Translations under genes and position numbers: made by a program
NCBI GenBank assembly: GCA_964414595.1
Contig: CAYPXJ010000005.1
Location: 1 to 64,000, forward strand
Direction of reading: 5' to 3'
Length of the DNA: 64,000 nt
DNA from: CAYPXJ01 sp964414595
GTDB taxonomy: Bacteria > Pseudomonadota > Alphaproteobacteria > Rickettsiales > CAIJLX01
Part shown: piece by piece, positions 1 to 9,130 of the stretch
Layout of the letters: each line of letters begins with the position of its first letter
Numbering within the stretch: position 1 is the stretch's first letter
Notes under the pieces: model-generated
The model's input: only the letters and a program-made list of their open reading frames with translations
Told to the model about the DNA's origin: nothing
Database searches by the model: none

Positions 1-760
1 GACCTAATTCCATTGCAAGGCCAAAGAAAGGTAACAAAATATCAGATTGTAAGCTGCGATTATTGCCATCCAGATCTTGCACAACAACCGCGTTCAATGT
101 ACCGTTTTTACCTTCCAGAGCTTGTAGTTGGTAAGGAATTACCATTTCAATTTTGCCAGCTTCGGCAAGTGCATTCATTTGGCGCACACTTTCCGGTGCA
201 GCGCGAAATTTATCACGACGATGTACGACATAAAGTTTTTGTGCAAGCGGCGCAAGCGAGAGTGCCCAATCCACAGCGGAATCGCCACCACCGGCAATCA
301 CAATTTTTTTGCCTTTGAAATCATCTTTGCGACGTACCATGTAAAAAACACTGTTATTTTCGTATTGCTCCAAACCTTCCAGTGGTGGTCTGTTAGGGCC
401 GAACGCACCGCATCCCGCGGCAATCAAAACAGCTTTGCACTCAATCACGGTATTAGTAGAGGTTGTTACTATATAGTTATCAGCTTTTTGCTCTAGTTTC
501 GTAACTTGCTGATTCAGGTGATAAGTTGGCTTAAAAGGTGCTGCCTGCTTTTCTAAATTTTCGATAAGCTTTGCCGCCTCGATTTCTGGATAACCTGCAA
601 TATCGTAAATGGGTTTTTCAGGATAAAGCGCGGTGCATTGGCCACCGGTAAAAGCAAGTGTGTCGATCACATGCGCGCGCATGTTGAGCATGCCTGTCTC
701 AAAAATAGCAAAAAGCCCCACAGGACCGGCACCAATGATAACTATATCTGTACGATGCAT
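1..760 (-). CDS. Ferredoxin--NADP(+) reductase, thioredoxin-reductase-like type (3' end off window)
   Basis: This flavoenzyme exchanges electrons between NADPH and ferredoxin or flavodoxin in the cytoplasm. The 253 visible codons start at the ATG at 760 (MHRTDIVIIGAGPVGLF). They show an FAD-binding GAGPVG motif at the N terminus and an NADPH-binding GGGDSAVDWA motif in the middle. The reading frame is still open at base 1, in a segment (LLPFFGLAMELG) typical of this family. There is no CxxC redox pair, which argues against thioredoxin reductase and for the YumC-like FNR family. About 90 residues are missing, judged from the usual length near 340. It is transcribed away from the XRE genes to its right. 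Confidence 0.9.
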   Translation of the reverse strand, partial: MHRTDIVIIGAGPVGLFAIFETGMLNMRAHVIDTLAFTGGQCTALYPEKPIYDIAGYPEIEAAKLIENLEKQAAPFKPTYHLNQQVTKLEQKADNYIVTTSTNTVIECKAVLIAAGCGAFGPNRPPLEGLEQYENNSVFYMVRRKDDFKGKKIVIAGGGDSAVDWALSLAPLAQKLYVVHRRDKFRAAPESVRQMNALAEAGKIEMVIPYQLQALEGKNGTLNAVVVQDLDGNNRSLQSDILLPFFGLAMELG

Positions 761-792
761 GCTAACCCGTGAGCCTGACATAAATAATCAAC

Positions 793-802
793 GTTCATGA
801 AC
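793..802. promoter_or_regulatory. Perfect 10-bp palindrome between divergent genes
   Basis: GTTCATGAAC lies in the 157-bp divergent gap between the ferredoxin-NADP reductase gene and the first XRE gene. It could be an operator for either side. It does not have the spacing of an alphaproteobacterial LexA box. The short length makes chance plausible. Confidence 0.2.
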
Positions 803-917
803 CACTTTTTACCTGATAGGCGACAGATCACCCACCCCCATGGGCAATCACCATAGCAAAAATCTCTTCAAAGGAAAGCGGAACATGCTAGGGTGAAGAT
901 GAAAAAATGGTTGCCTA

Positions 918-1352
918 ATGGATAAACAGCGTAAAAAAATTCTCAAACTCGTGGAAAGCCGCGGAATAAGCCTTAAAGCGGTGTCTGAGGCGATAGGCAA
1001 AAATCATGCATATCTACACCAATATATCTATAGGGGTAGCCCCAAGGCACTACCTGAAAGAGAAAGATACACATTGGCAAAGTTTCTGGATATTGCAGAA
1101 ACTGAAATTCGCGAGCCGGCCTTGCGAGAATTATCAGAAACGGGCGGCAATTATGCAAAACCTCCTTTAATTGCAAGAAAAGCTCCGTCAGTAGACGCCA
1201 CTTTGGCAGCTCAGCAGGCGCTCAAAGAGCTAGGCAGAGATCCCTCCATAAAAGAGGTGGAGAAATTGGCCGTGGAATTAATGAATGCTGCAGAAAAGCT
1301 GGGAAGTAACCTTGTAAATATTGATTTAGCGCGCTGGTATATAAAGCAATAA
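918..1352 (+). CDS. XRE-type helix-turn-helix regulator
   Basis: This is a 144-residue predicted DNA-binding protein. The N-terminal ~60 residues (MDKQRKKILKLVESRGISLK, then AIGKNHAYLHQYIYRG) resemble the HTH half of S24/LexA-like repressors. No S24 peptidase domain follows. The remaining ~80 residues form a charged, probably helical tail without a recognised domain. It lies 47 bp upstream of a second HTH gene and may form a regulatory pair with it. The target is unknown. The Shine-Dalgarno sequence before the ATG is weak. Confidence 0.7.
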   Translation: MDKQRKKILKLVESRGISLKAVSEAIGKNHAYLHQYIYRGSPKALPERERYTLAKFLDIAETEIREPALRELSETGGNYAKPPLIARKAPSVDATLAAQQALKELGRDPSIKEVEKLAVELMNAAEKLGSNLVNIDLARWYIKQ

Positions 1353-1354
1353 TA

Positions 1355-1391
1355 TATTTCCTATTGACGCATAGGAAATATCCTATATCAT
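1355..1391 (+). promoter_or_regulatory. Promoter with an embedded inverted-repeat operator for the second XRE gene
   Basis: TATTTCCTAT (1355-1364) and ATAGGAAATA (1371-1380) form a perfect 10-bp inverted repeat with a 6-bp spacer. A -35-like TTGACG (1364-1369) overlaps it and lies 16 bp before a -10-like TATCAT (1386-1391). A further related half, ATATCCTATAT, sits at 1377-1387. Transcription would start at about 1398, almost on the ATG at 1400. Autoregulation by the downstream repressor is the simplest reading. That is inference. Confidence 0.6.
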
Positions 1392-1399
1392 GGGCGGAT

Positions 1400-1738
1400 A
1401 TGATAGATGCCCACAAAGTAAATCAAGCTGTTGGCCAGCGTGTCCGTATGTTGCGCATGGCTAGAGGAATGAGCCAAGTAGAGCTCGCAAAGAAAATTGG
1501 CATCAGCTTTCAACAATTACAAAAATACGAATCGGGTTCGAATAGACTGACAGTAGGCAGGCTAATGCAACTTGTAGAAGTGCTCAACGTTCCCGTGCAG
1601 CATTTTTTTAGTGCGGATAAATTACCAGATAACCCCCAATCTTCCGACCTGATGACCAGCTGGATGCGTAGTTACGCGATTATGCCTGAAGCTATACGTA
1701 TTAAGGCGACAAAAATTCTGCGGATTTTGGCAAGTTAA
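1400..1738 (+). CDS. XRE-family transcriptional regulator
   Basis: This is a ~112-residue repressor-like protein. A canonical HTH_3 domain covers about residues 12-65, with GQRVRMLRMARGMSQVELAK followed by IGISFQQLQKYESG. The C-terminal tail is short and helical. An in-frame TTG at 1364 also exists, but it lies inside the predicted -35 box, so I prefer the ATG at 1400 (MIDAHKVNQAVG). This start would give a leaderless or nearly leaderless mRNA. The stop shares TTAA (1735-1738) with the convergent nadC stop. The palindrome just upstream suggests autoregulation. Confidence 0.85.
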   Translation: MIDAHKVNQAVGQRVRMLRMARGMSQVELAKKIGISFQQLQKYESGSNRLTVGRLMQLVEVLNVPVQHFFSADKLPDNPQSSDLMTSWMRSYAIMPEAIRIKATKILRILAS

Positions 1739-2580
1739 AGTGCGTCCAGGCCAATATCAACATTGGGTGCCGAGTGCGTGAGGGCGCCAATAGAAAGATA
1801 ATTCACCCCCGTTTTTGCATAGTGACGCACGTTAGCGAGATTTAAGCCACCTGAAGCTTCCGTTTCGACCTGGCTCCGACAAATAGCCGCTGCTTCCTGC
1901 ACTTCTTTTACTGACATATTATCTAGCAACACGCGCGTTGCACCAGCTGTCACTGCTTCTTTCACTTGGTCCAGCGTATCACACTCCACAATGATGGGTA
2001 GGGGTAGCTGCGCGCTTTTTGCTTTTTGAACAGCCTCTGCAATCGTAAGTCCCGCGGCCAAATGGTTATCTTTTATCAAGATACCATCATCAAGACGCAT
2101 GCGATGATTGGTGCCACCACCGCACGCAACGGCATATTTCTCGAGCGCTCGCAAACAAGGCGTTGTTTTTCTCGTATCAAGAATCTTGGCTGAAGTTCCC
2201 GCGACCGCTTCAACAAAACGGTGGGTCCAAGTAGCAATTCCAGAGAGATGTTGTAAAAAATTTAGTGCCGTACGCTCAGCAGTAAGCAGCGCGCGCGCCT
2301 GGCCAGATACATGCATCAAAACTTCACCTGCACACACGCGAGCCCCATCTTTGTATAACACTTTAATCTGCGTATCTTGAGAGACGGCCCGAAAACTGTA
2401 AGCCGCTATCTCCGCGCCGCATAAAATAATAGGTTCCCGTGCTACAATCGCAAAAGAAGCTTGCTTTGATTCCGGCAAAAGAAGTTTAGAGGTAATATCT
2501 CCAGAACCAACATCCTCTGCTAGTGCTTCTTGCACACGTGGAATATAGATACTGGCATCAAGCATCATAAAGTGGTACAT
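1735..2580 (-). CDS. nadC: Nicotinate-nucleotide diphosphorylase (carboxylating), quinolinate phosphoribosyltransferase
   Basis: NadC converts quinolinate and PRPP to nicotinate mononucleotide, CO2 and diphosphate in de novo NAD synthesis. The 281-residue product has the family pattern throughout. This includes EDVGSGDIT near the N terminus, the active-site stretch ILDTRKTTPCLRALEKYAV, GGGTNHRMRLDDGILIKDNH, and the C-terminal EASGGLNLANVRHYAKTGVN with SIGALTHS. Three methionines lie close together at the start (2580, 2568, 2565), so the exact start is uncertain. It is divergent from iscX with only 22 bp between them. nadA and nadB are not in the window. Confidence 0.95.
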   Translation of the reverse strand: MYHFMMLDASIYIPRVQEALAEDVGSGDITSKLLLPESKQASFAIVAREPIILCGAEIAAYSFRAVSQDTQIKVLYKDGARVCAGEVLMHVSGQARALLTAERTALNFLQHLSGIATWTHRFVEAVAGTSAKILDTRKTTPCLRALEKYAVACGGGTNHRMRLDDGILIKDNHLAAGLTIAEAVQKAKSAQLPLPIIVECDTLDQVKEAVTAGATRVLLDNMSVKEVQEAAAICRSQVETEASGGLNLANVRHYAKTGVNYLSIGALTHSAPNVDIGLDAL

Positions 2581-2602
2581 CTAGTGAGGGCCTGAACCTG
2601 CC

Positions 2603-2797
2603 ATGAAATGGACTGATATACAAGAGATTGCCATACAGCTTGAGGAGCGCTATCCCGACCGCGATAATATTAATTTGCGCTTCACGGATTTGCACCAGTG
2701 GGTTACGAGTCTGTCGGAATTTCAAGATGATCCGAAACGCTCTAACGAGAAAATTCTAGAGGCCATACAACAGGCTTGGATAGAGGAGCGAAATTGA
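2603..2797 (+). CDS. iscX: Fe-S cluster assembly adaptor IscX
   Basis: IscX is a small acidic protein that binds IscS and iron and modulates Fe-S cluster assembly. The 64 residues match the family almost end to end: an N-terminal W-x-D motif, YPDRDNINLRFTDLHQWV, and DDPKRSNEKILEAIQQAW. It is normally found at the end of gammaproteobacterial isc operons. Here it stands alone, upstream of an OmpA-like lipoprotein whose TTG start overlaps its stop. CyaY, the other IscS modulator, is encoded about 10 kb away. Confidence 0.92.
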   Translation: MKWTDIQEIAIQLEERYPDRDNINLRFTDLHQWVTSLSEFQDDPKRSNEKILEAIQQAWIEERN

Positions 2798-3666
2798 AAA
2801 AACTTGCTGCAGTATCGCTTGTTCTTATTGCCGCCTGCGCGCCTCTTGAGCAAGTGAAATATATACCCTCTACAGGCGATGCCTATGAAATACATTTGGC
2901 GCGCGAATATAAAGAGTACGCGCTTTCAGAAGCGGATCAGTACGACTGGATAGATGCACAGCATTTTGCTGAGAAGGCACTTTGGGTTGCTTCCGGGGGC
3001 CAGGCGGTTATGCCTGAAGAGGTGAAAAATTGGGATATTCCATCAGATAACATTCCTGAGGCCGAAGAAAAGCGCGCGCAATTAGTGGCATTAATAAATG
3101 GTGACACGCGCGAAACACACCCGCAAGAACTGGCGGAAGCGCAAATGTATTTTGATTGCTGGCTTGAGCAGCTGGAAGAGGGTTGGCAAGAAAAAGATAT
3201 TCAGACTTGTCGGGATGGGCTTTTTGAAACTTTGGGTAAACTTACCTTACCCAAGCCAGTCGCTAAAATAGAGGAAAAAGCCCCGGAACCAGTAAAAATT
3301 GAAGAAAAAGAAGTGCCGGAATTAAAAGCTGAAGCTAAGCAATATAGTGTCTTTTTTTCTTATGCCAGCAGCCGATTAGATGACGCAGGGATGCAGATCG
3401 TAAAACAGGCGCTAAAAGAAATAAAATCTAAAGAAATCAAAGGCATAACGATTCAGGGTTACGCCGATAAAGCGGGCGATGAGAATTATAATTTAGAACT
3501 TTCCCGTCGTCGTGCACTTGCGGTGAAAAACGCCTTTATCATGCAAGGAATACCTAGCAAAAATATGGAAATTTTTGCCTATGGCGAGGAGCGCCCGCAA
3601 AACGAAACACCCGATAATATTGAGGAAAGAACAAATCGGAAGGTTGAAATTCTGCTCAACGAGTAG
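2794..3666 (+). CDS. OmpA-family outer-membrane lipoprotein
   Basis: This is a predicted peptidoglycan-anchoring lipoprotein of ~290 residues. I choose the TTG at 2794. It overlaps the iscX stop, follows a GAGGAG ribosome-binding site, and gives a clean lipoprotein signal (MKKLAAVSLVLIAAC). An upstream in-frame ATG at 2776 would extend the signal peptide. The middle holds a Lys/Glu/Pro-rich linker (about residues 155-185). The C-terminal ~110 residues form an OmpA-like domain containing GYADKAGDENYNLELSRRRA and ending in ERTNRKVEILL. It likely bridges the outer membrane and cell wall. No Tol-Pal genes are adjacent. Confidence 0.82.
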   Translation: MKKLAAVSLVLIAACAPLEQVKYIPSTGDAYEIHLAREYKEYALSEADQYDWIDAQHFAEKALWVASGGQAVMPEEVKNWDIPSDNIPEAEEKRAQLVALINGDTRETHPQELAEAQMYFDCWLEQLEEGWQEKDIQTCRDGLFETLGKLTLPKPVAKIEEKAPEPVKIEEKEVPELKAEAKQYSVFFSYASSRLDDAGMQIVKQALKEIKSKEIKGITIQGYADKAGDENYNLELSRRRALAVKNAFIMQGIPSKNMEIFAYGEERPQNETPDNIEERTNRKVEILLNE

Positions 3667-3678
3667 TACACCCCTCGC

Positions 3679-4266
3679 ATGTCTAAGAAAACCAAACTGC
3701 TACGCCCCTCTATGGAGGATGCAGAAAACGCCGTTCGTACGCTGATTCAGTGGTCAGGAGATGACCCTGAGCGCGAAGGTTTGCTGGGAACACCTAATCG
3801 CGTAGCGAGGGCTTATCAGGAGTTCTTTTCAGGTTACCAAGATGACCCGGAAGAAATTCTCAAACGTACTTTCGAAGAAATTGAAGGATACGATGAGATG
3901 ATCGTATTGAAAGATATTCGTGTGGAATCGCATTGTGAGCATCATATTGTTCCCTTTATTGGCAAGGCGCATGTCGGCTATTTGCCGGATAGACGTGTTG
4001 TCGGTATTAGTAAAATCGCCCGTGTCGTTGATGCCTATGCCAAGCGCCTGCAAATCCAGGAAAAATTAACCGCGCAGATAGCCAATGCGATTCAATCCGT
4101 TCTAGAGCCTAAAGGGGTTGGTGTAGTCATTGAGGCGACCCACCAGTGTATGACGACGCGCGGTGTGCATAAGCAATCGGTTGTGATGAAAACGAGCCAG
4201 ATGCTGGGCCGTTTCAAAACAGATCCTCGCACGCGCCGCGAGTTTTTACAGCTTATTTCGCATTAA
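3679..4266 (+). CDS. folE: GTP cyclohydrolase I
   Basis: FolE makes 7,8-dihydroneopterin triphosphate from GTP, the first step of tetrahydrofolate synthesis. The 195-residue length is normal. Zinc ligands and the active site are visible in VESHCEHHIVPFIGKAHVGY and HQCMTTRGVHK, and the segment GISKIARVVDAYAKRLQIQE is conserved. It lies 12 bp after the OmpA-like lipoprotein gene and 4 bp before trkH, so the run iscX to trkH probably forms one transcription unit. Confidence 0.97.
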   Translation: MSKKTKLLRPSMEDAENAVRTLIQWSGDDPEREGLLGTPNRVARAYQEFFSGYQDDPEEILKRTFEEIEGYDEMIVLKDIRVESHCEHHIVPFIGKAHVGYLPDRRVVGISKIARVVDAYAKRLQIQEKLTAQIANAIQSVLEPKGVGVVIEATHQCMTTRGVHKQSVVMKTSQMLGRFKTDPRTRREFLQLISH

Positions 4267-4270
4267 TATT

Positions 4271-5737
4271 ATGCCGCGCCAGCTTTTCTTCCAACTTCGC
4301 CCCATACTTTATGTCATGGGCATTCTACTGCTGGCGCTTGGTGCAACCATGATTATTCCGGCGATCGTGGATATTTACCACGAGCACGTAAATTGGGAGA
4401 CCTTTCTAACATCAGGCTTTTTGACGTGTTTTGTCGGAGGGGTTTTGATGCTTACCAATCGCAGCAATCTCTCCAACTTAGGTCTAAAACATACCTATGT
4501 TCTTACAACCATGAGCTGGATTGTGATGGCGGCTTTCGCTGCGATCCCCCTTCATTATGGGATTGTAGATTTTCCTTACACGGATGCCTATTTTGAAGCG
4601 GTTTCGGGCTTAACAACTACCGGTGCGAGCGCTATTCCGGATGTTGAGAGCCTTTCGCATGGCCTCAAATTATGGCGCATTATTTTGCACTTCTTAGGCG
4701 GTATAGGAATCATCGTCTTAGCAATCGCTATTTTACCAGCACTGCGCGTAGGTGGGATGCAATTATTCCGTACCGAATCCACTTCCGATACAAGTGAGAA
4801 AATCCTTCCCAAAATCAGTCAATATGCAACGGCGCTTTTCATCGTATATTTTATAATGTGTATAGTGAGCTGCATCTCACTTTGGGCGGCAGGCATGAGC
4901 TTTTTTGATGCAGTGTGTCACAGTATTGCCGCTATCGCGACAGGTGGGTTTAGCAACTATAATTCTTCCATAGGCTTTTATAATAGCCCTCGCATTGAAA
5001 TCATTTTAACGATCTCTATGTTTTTTGGCGCACTGCCCTATGTTCTTTTTGTACAGATGGCACGCCGTCAGCCCTTGGCATTATGGAAAGATGAGCAGGT
5101 TCGTGCGTTTGCCGTCATTTACCTGCTTATTATTAGTACATTGTCTGCATGGCTTGTACTAAAACAAAATTACGGCATTGAGCAGGCGCTGCGTGAAACA
5201 TCCTTCAATGTAATGTCCGTTATTACAACTACAGGATTTGCTTCTATGGACTACAACAGCTGGGGCGGCTTTGGCCTAGTTGTCATGTTTTTAGTAACAT
5301 TAATTGGTGGTTGTACCGGATCAAGTACGGGTGGTATCAAAATATATCGTTTCCTTGTTCTTTTTCAGGTTATAAAAGCGCATATCCATCAGCTGGTGCA
5401 CCCGCACGCTGTGGTAACGATGCGATTTAATAATAAAAGTATTTCTGCCCAAATCGCAGGATCCGTGGTTTGTTTTATTGTTATCTACGCTCTCACGCTC
5501 GCGATTTCAGGCACCATGCTTGCGGCAACTGGCCTTGATTTTTTAACTAGTTTTAGTGCTGCTGCAGCAACATTAGGAAACGTAGGCCCAGGCCTTGGAT
5601 CAATTGTTGGACCGGTAGGTAATTACAGTTCGCTCGATCCAGACGCAAAATGGATTCTGTCAGCTACGATGCTGCTAGGCCGTCTGGAAATTTATACCAT
5701 GTTAGTGCTTTTCTCGCGCACGTTGTGGCGCTCTTAA
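4271..5737 (+). CDS. trkH: TrkH-type potassium uptake transporter
   Basis: This inner-membrane K+-translocating subunit normally works with TrkA. The 488 residues contain many hydrophobic helices and the pore-loop segments of the family: GLTTTGASAI, IATGGFSNY, TTTGFASMDYNSW and GGCTGSSTGGIKIYR. The last is the diagnostic TrkH signature. trkA is not in the window. The stop codon shares TTAA (5734-5737) with the convergent helicase gene, leaving no room for a separate terminator. Confidence 0.95.
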   Translation: MPRQLFFQLRPILYVMGILLLALGATMIIPAIVDIYHEHVNWETFLTSGFLTCFVGGVLMLTNRSNLSNLGLKHTYVLTTMSWIVMAAFAAIPLHYGIVDFPYTDAYFEAVSGLTTTGASAIPDVESLSHGLKLWRIILHFLGGIGIIVLAIAILPALRVGGMQLFRTESTSDTSEKILPKISQYATALFIVYFIMCIVSCISLWAAGMSFFDAVCHSIAAIATGGFSNYNSSIGFYNSPRIEIILTISMFFGALPYVLFVQMARRQPLALWKDEQVRAFAVIYLLIISTLSAWLVLKQNYGIEQALRETSFNVMSVITTTGFASMDYNSWGGFGLVVMFLVTLIGGCTGSSTGGIKIYRFLVLFQVIKAHIHQLVHPHAVVTMRFNNKSISAQIAGSVVCFIVIYALTLAISGTMLAATGLDFLTSFSAAAATLGNVGPGLGSIVGPVGNYSSLDPDAKWILSATMLLGRLEIYTMLVLFSRTLWRS

Positions 5738-7989
5738 GCTTTCTCAACAAAATCTTCGATAATCATTTTTTCGCCGGCTTTTTCAAACGCGATCGTGAGA
5801 TGGCTGCCTTCGATTTTGCGCACACGGCCATAGCCAAATTTCTGGTGGAACACGCGATCATTAAGGCTAAAACCGCGCGCGGATATTTGTGTTGCGCCCG
5901 GCGCTACCGTTGCTTTCACATTCGCATACGCAGAGCGAATCGCTTCCCCCATCCCACTGCGTGGATCAATAAGCCTACCGGTGCGGCCGAACTCGCGGCC
6001 CGAACCGCCCTGCTTATCACGTACAACCGGCGCGTTGAAGCTGGAAGCTTTGATGATTTCGAGTTCTTCTTTTGGCAATTCATCAATAAAGCGCGAAGGA
6101 ATACTGCTTTGCCATTGGTTATAAATCCGGCGATTCGCCGCATAAAGAATCGTTAGATGGCGGCAGGCGCGCGTAATGCCCACATAAGCAAGCCGGCCCT
6201 CTTCCTCGATACCCTTTTGGCCTTTTTCATCAATCGTTCGCTGCGAAGGAAACAAACCTTCCTCCCAACCCGGCAAAAATACCGTATTAAATTCCAAACC
6301 CTTCGCGGCATGTAATGTCATGATGATAACTTTTTTCGAATCATCTACCGTATCTGTATCCATTACGAGGCTGACATGCTCCAGAAACGCTTCCAGATTT
6401 TCAAATTCCTCAAGTGCGGTAAGCAATTCTTTTAAGTTATCGAGTCGCCCTTGCGCTTCGGGAGAAGTATCTTCTTTCCACATACGCAAATAGCCGAATT
6501 CGTCCAGCATGACTTCCGTTGCAGCCCGCAGATCCTGCGTTTTAAATGTTTCCTGCAAACGCTGACGTACGGTCAAAAATTGTGCAAGCGTGACTGCGAC
6601 TTTGCCGGTGATTTGGCCTTCTCGCAGCATGGCTTCCAATGTGACAAGCATAGGCTGACTGCGCTCACGCGCCGTGTCGGCAATTTTTTTCACCGTGCTT
6701 TCACCGATGCCGCGTTTTGGCACATTGATAATGCGCAGCAATGCGAGATCATCAAAAGGCGATTGCACCACGCGCATATACGCAATCGCATCGCGAATTT
6801 CCATACGCTCATAGAATCGCAAGCCCCCGATCACGCGATACGGAATGCTCATCGCCATCAACGCTTCTTCAAACGCACGCGTTTGAAAACCGGCACGTAC
6901 AAGAATCGCGACATTGCTGAGTTGCGTGCGATGAATTTGCTGAATCGCATCGATTTCTTCGGCGATGTAGTGCGCTTCGCTTTTCTCATCCCACAAAGCG
7001 ACAAGCTTCACTTTGGTGCCGCCTTCGCTATCGGTCCAAAGTGTTTTGCCAAGACGCGTTTCGTTATGCGCAATAAGCTTTGCCGCCGCCCGCAAAATAG
7101 GTGAGGTGGAACGATAATTCTGTTCCAGGCGAATCACCTGACAGCCAGGAAAATCCTTTTCGAATTTAAGAATATTGCCGACTTCTGCACCACGCCAACC
7201 ATAGATAGATTGATCGTCATCACCCACGCAGCAAATATTCTGATGTCCGGTAGCGAGCAGCCGTAGCCACAAATATTGCGCGACGTTCGTATCCTGATAT
7301 TCATCGACCAAAACGTAACGGAAGCGGCGCTGATATTCCTGCAGCACATCCGAGTGACGCTTAAAGATAGTAATCGTATGCAGCAACAAATCCCCGAAAT
7401 CCATCGTGCCGAGTTCCGCCAAGCGTTGCTGATACCGCTTATAAATATTGAGTAGCGAAAATCCCGTATGCGTTTCCGCATCTGCGGCGGGTACATCTTC
7501 CGGTGTCCAGGCGCGATCTTTATAACGCTCAATCAAACTCAGGATCATTTTTGGCGCAAAACGTTTTGTATCGATTTGCTGTTCTTCCAGAATTGATTTG
7601 ATAAGCCGCAATTGATCATCCACATCAATCACAGTGAAATCGCTTTTAATTTTTAGAAGCCCGGCATGCTTGCGCAAAATACGCACGCAAAGCGAATGGA
7701 ATGTACCCAGCCATATGCCTGTACCTTTTTCCTGCACCAGCGATTGCACGCGCTCGGCCATTTCGCGCGCCGCTTTGTTGGTAAATGTCACTGCAAGAAT
7801 TTGTGAAGGGAAGGCGAGTCCGTTCAAAAGAATATAGGCGATACGGCTGGTGAGCACGCGCGTTTTGCCTGTGCCAGCGCCGGCTAGCACCAATACGGGG
7901 CCTTCGGTAGCTTCCACGGCTTGGCGTTGTGGTGGGTTTAATAGATCAAGAAAATCCATAGAGGTTTGCGGGGCTAAGGCAGCTTCCAT
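5734..7989 (-). CDS. pcrA: ATP-dependent DNA helicase, UvrD/PcrA family
   Basis: This is a superfamily 1A 3'-5' helicase for nucleotide-excision or replication repair. The 751 residues start with LNPPQRQAVEATEGPVLVLA followed by Walker A GAGTGKT. Later motifs include VDEYQDTN, GDDDQSIYGWRGA, LEQNYRST and TLHAAKGLEF. A C-terminal Tudor-like segment (FHQKFGYGRVRKIEG) is typical of PcrA/UvrD. The start overlaps the upstream glycosyltransferase stop as TAATG, implying translational coupling. It shows a higher GC composition than some neighbours but no sign of transfer. Confidence 0.96.
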   Translation of the reverse strand: MEAALAPQTSMDFLDLLNPPQRQAVEATEGPVLVLAGAGTGKTRVLTSRIAYILLNGLAFPSQILAVTFTNKAAREMAERVQSLVQEKGTGIWLGTFHSLCVRILRKHAGLLKIKSDFTVIDVDDQLRLIKSILEEQQIDTKRFAPKMILSLIERYKDRAWTPEDVPAADAETHTGFSLLNIYKRYQQRLAELGTMDFGDLLLHTITIFKRHSDVLQEYQRRFRYVLVDEYQDTNVAQYLWLRLLATGHQNICCVGDDDQSIYGWRGAEVGNILKFEKDFPGCQVIRLEQNYRSTSPILRAAAKLIAHNETRLGKTLWTDSEGGTKVKLVALWDEKSEAHYIAEEIDAIQQIHRTQLSNVAILVRAGFQTRAFEEALMAMSIPYRVIGGLRFYERMEIRDAIAYMRVVQSPFDDLALLRIINVPKRGIGESTVKKIADTARERSQPMLVTLEAMLREGQITGKVAVTLAQFLTVRQRLQETFKTQDLRAATEVMLDEFGYLRMWKEDTSPEAQGRLDNLKELLTALEEFENLEAFLEHVSLVMDTDTVDDSKKVIIMTLHAAKGLEFNTVFLPGWEEGLFPSQRTIDEKGQKGIEEEGRLAYVGITRACRHLTILYAANRRIYNQWQSSIPSRFIDELPKEELEIIKASSFNAPVVRDKQGGSGREFGRTGRLIDPRSGMGEAIRSAYANVKATVAPGATQISARGFSLNDRVFHQKFGYGRVRKIEGSHLTIAFEKAGEKMIIEDFVEKA

Positions 7990-8951
7990 TAATTTTCCAC
8001 CTCGCGGCCACCTTCAAATTTGCGCAAAATAGTGTAGGGCTTTTTGCCTTCCGAAGCGAAATAGGTGCGCATCATCAACTCGGCCAAAAACCCGGTAGTG
8101 ATAAACTGAATACCTGCAAGAATCAGCAGAATGCCAACATAAAATAACGGCCTTCCGCCAATATCATTACCCATGATTTTAAGAATAAGCAGATAGAGTT
8201 CGATGAGTCCGCCAATAAGCAATGACCACATTCCAAGCGTGCCAAAAAGATGCATCGGCCGCTGACGATATTTAATAAAATAAAACATCAGCAGAATATC
8301 AGAAGCAACACGGAAAGTGCGCCCTAAACCATATTTCGAAGTTCCAAAACGCCGCGAATGATGCTTCACATCCACTTCACCGATACGTGCACCATAAATG
8401 GCACCGAGCACAGGAATAAAACGGTGCAACTCACCGTATAAATCCAGCTTCTTCGCCAGATCCGCACGGAATAATTTAAGCGTACATCCCAAATCGCGCA
8501 CACTGGTTTTCGTGACTTTACGCACCAGCCAATTAGCAATCTTGCTAGGAATTTTGCGCAGAAACATGCCATCTTGACGCTTGAGCCGGCGACCGGCAAC
8601 AATATCCAAATCTTTTTCTTTCAGAACAGAGAGCATCATCGGGATATCACTCGGGTCATTTTGTAAATCCCCGTCCAGCGTCACAATATATTTACCCCGC
8701 GCTTCAGCGATGCCTGCGGCAATCGCAGAAGTTTGACCATAATTACGCGAAAACTGAATAAGCCGGATAGGCCCGTTAAGTTTTAAAATATGAGCTACGG
8801 TCTGATCGCGTGAACCATCATCAATAAAAATGAGCTCATAATTTTTGCCAATAAAAGATGCTTCAAGCGCACTACAGACGCTATCCGTCAGCGGAGCAAT
8901 ATTTTCCTGCTCGTTATATACGGGAACTACAACGGAAAGCTCGATTGACAT
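7989..8951 (-). CDS. Family 2 glycosyltransferase, polyprenyl-phosphate sugar transferase-like
   Basis: This enzyme probably transfers a sugar from a nucleotide sugar to undecaprenyl phosphate at the inner membrane, like DPM1/ArnC-type proteins. I chose the ATG at 8951 because the GT-A domain begins immediately (MSIELSVVVPVYNEQENI). The nucleotide-binding DDGSRDQT and the DGDLQNDP motif are present. Two C-terminal membrane helices (about residues 220-285) follow. The product is ~320 residues. GT39 and EptA-like genes that could use or accompany such lipid-linked sugars lie at 15-18.5 kb, but they are not linked to this gene. Confidence 0.88.
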   Translation of the reverse strand: MSIELSVVVPVYNEQENIAPLTDSVCSALEASFIGKNYELIFIDDGSRDQTVAHILKLNGPIRLIQFSRNYGQTSAIAAGIAEARGKYIVTLDGDLQNDPSDIPMMLSVLKEKDLDIVAGRRLKRQDGMFLRKIPSKIANWLVRKVTKTSVRDLGCTLKLFRADLAKKLDLYGELHRFIPVLGAIYGARIGEVDVKHHSRRFGTSKYGLGRTFRVASDILLMFYFIKYRQRPMHLFGTLGMWSLLIGGLIELYLLILKIMGNDIGGRPLFYVGILLILAGIQFITTGFLAELMMRTYFASEGKKPYTILRKFEGGREVEN

Positions 8952-9008
8952 AGAAAAATGGGTAAAAAAAAGAGTGAAAATTAATGTTTCGCTGTTGTGA
9001 CACAAAGA

Positions 9009-9023
9009 GTTGCGATGCGCAAC
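9009..9023. promoter_or_regulatory. Inverted repeat in the pcc upstream region
   Basis: GTTGCG-ATG-CGCAAC is a perfect 6-bp inverted repeat with a 3-nt centre. It lies between the divergent glycosyltransferase and pccB genes (244-bp gap). It could be an operator for either direction. No cognate regulator is encoded beside it. Confidence 0.3.
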
Positions 9024-9130
9024 CCTCAAGTCATGCTGCTAAAAAGCATTTACAGTGCGCTAAAAGCTAAAATCTTGATTCAATAACCTATTGATAAATA
9101 AAAACATATGATGTCAAGAGCGTTTAAGAA

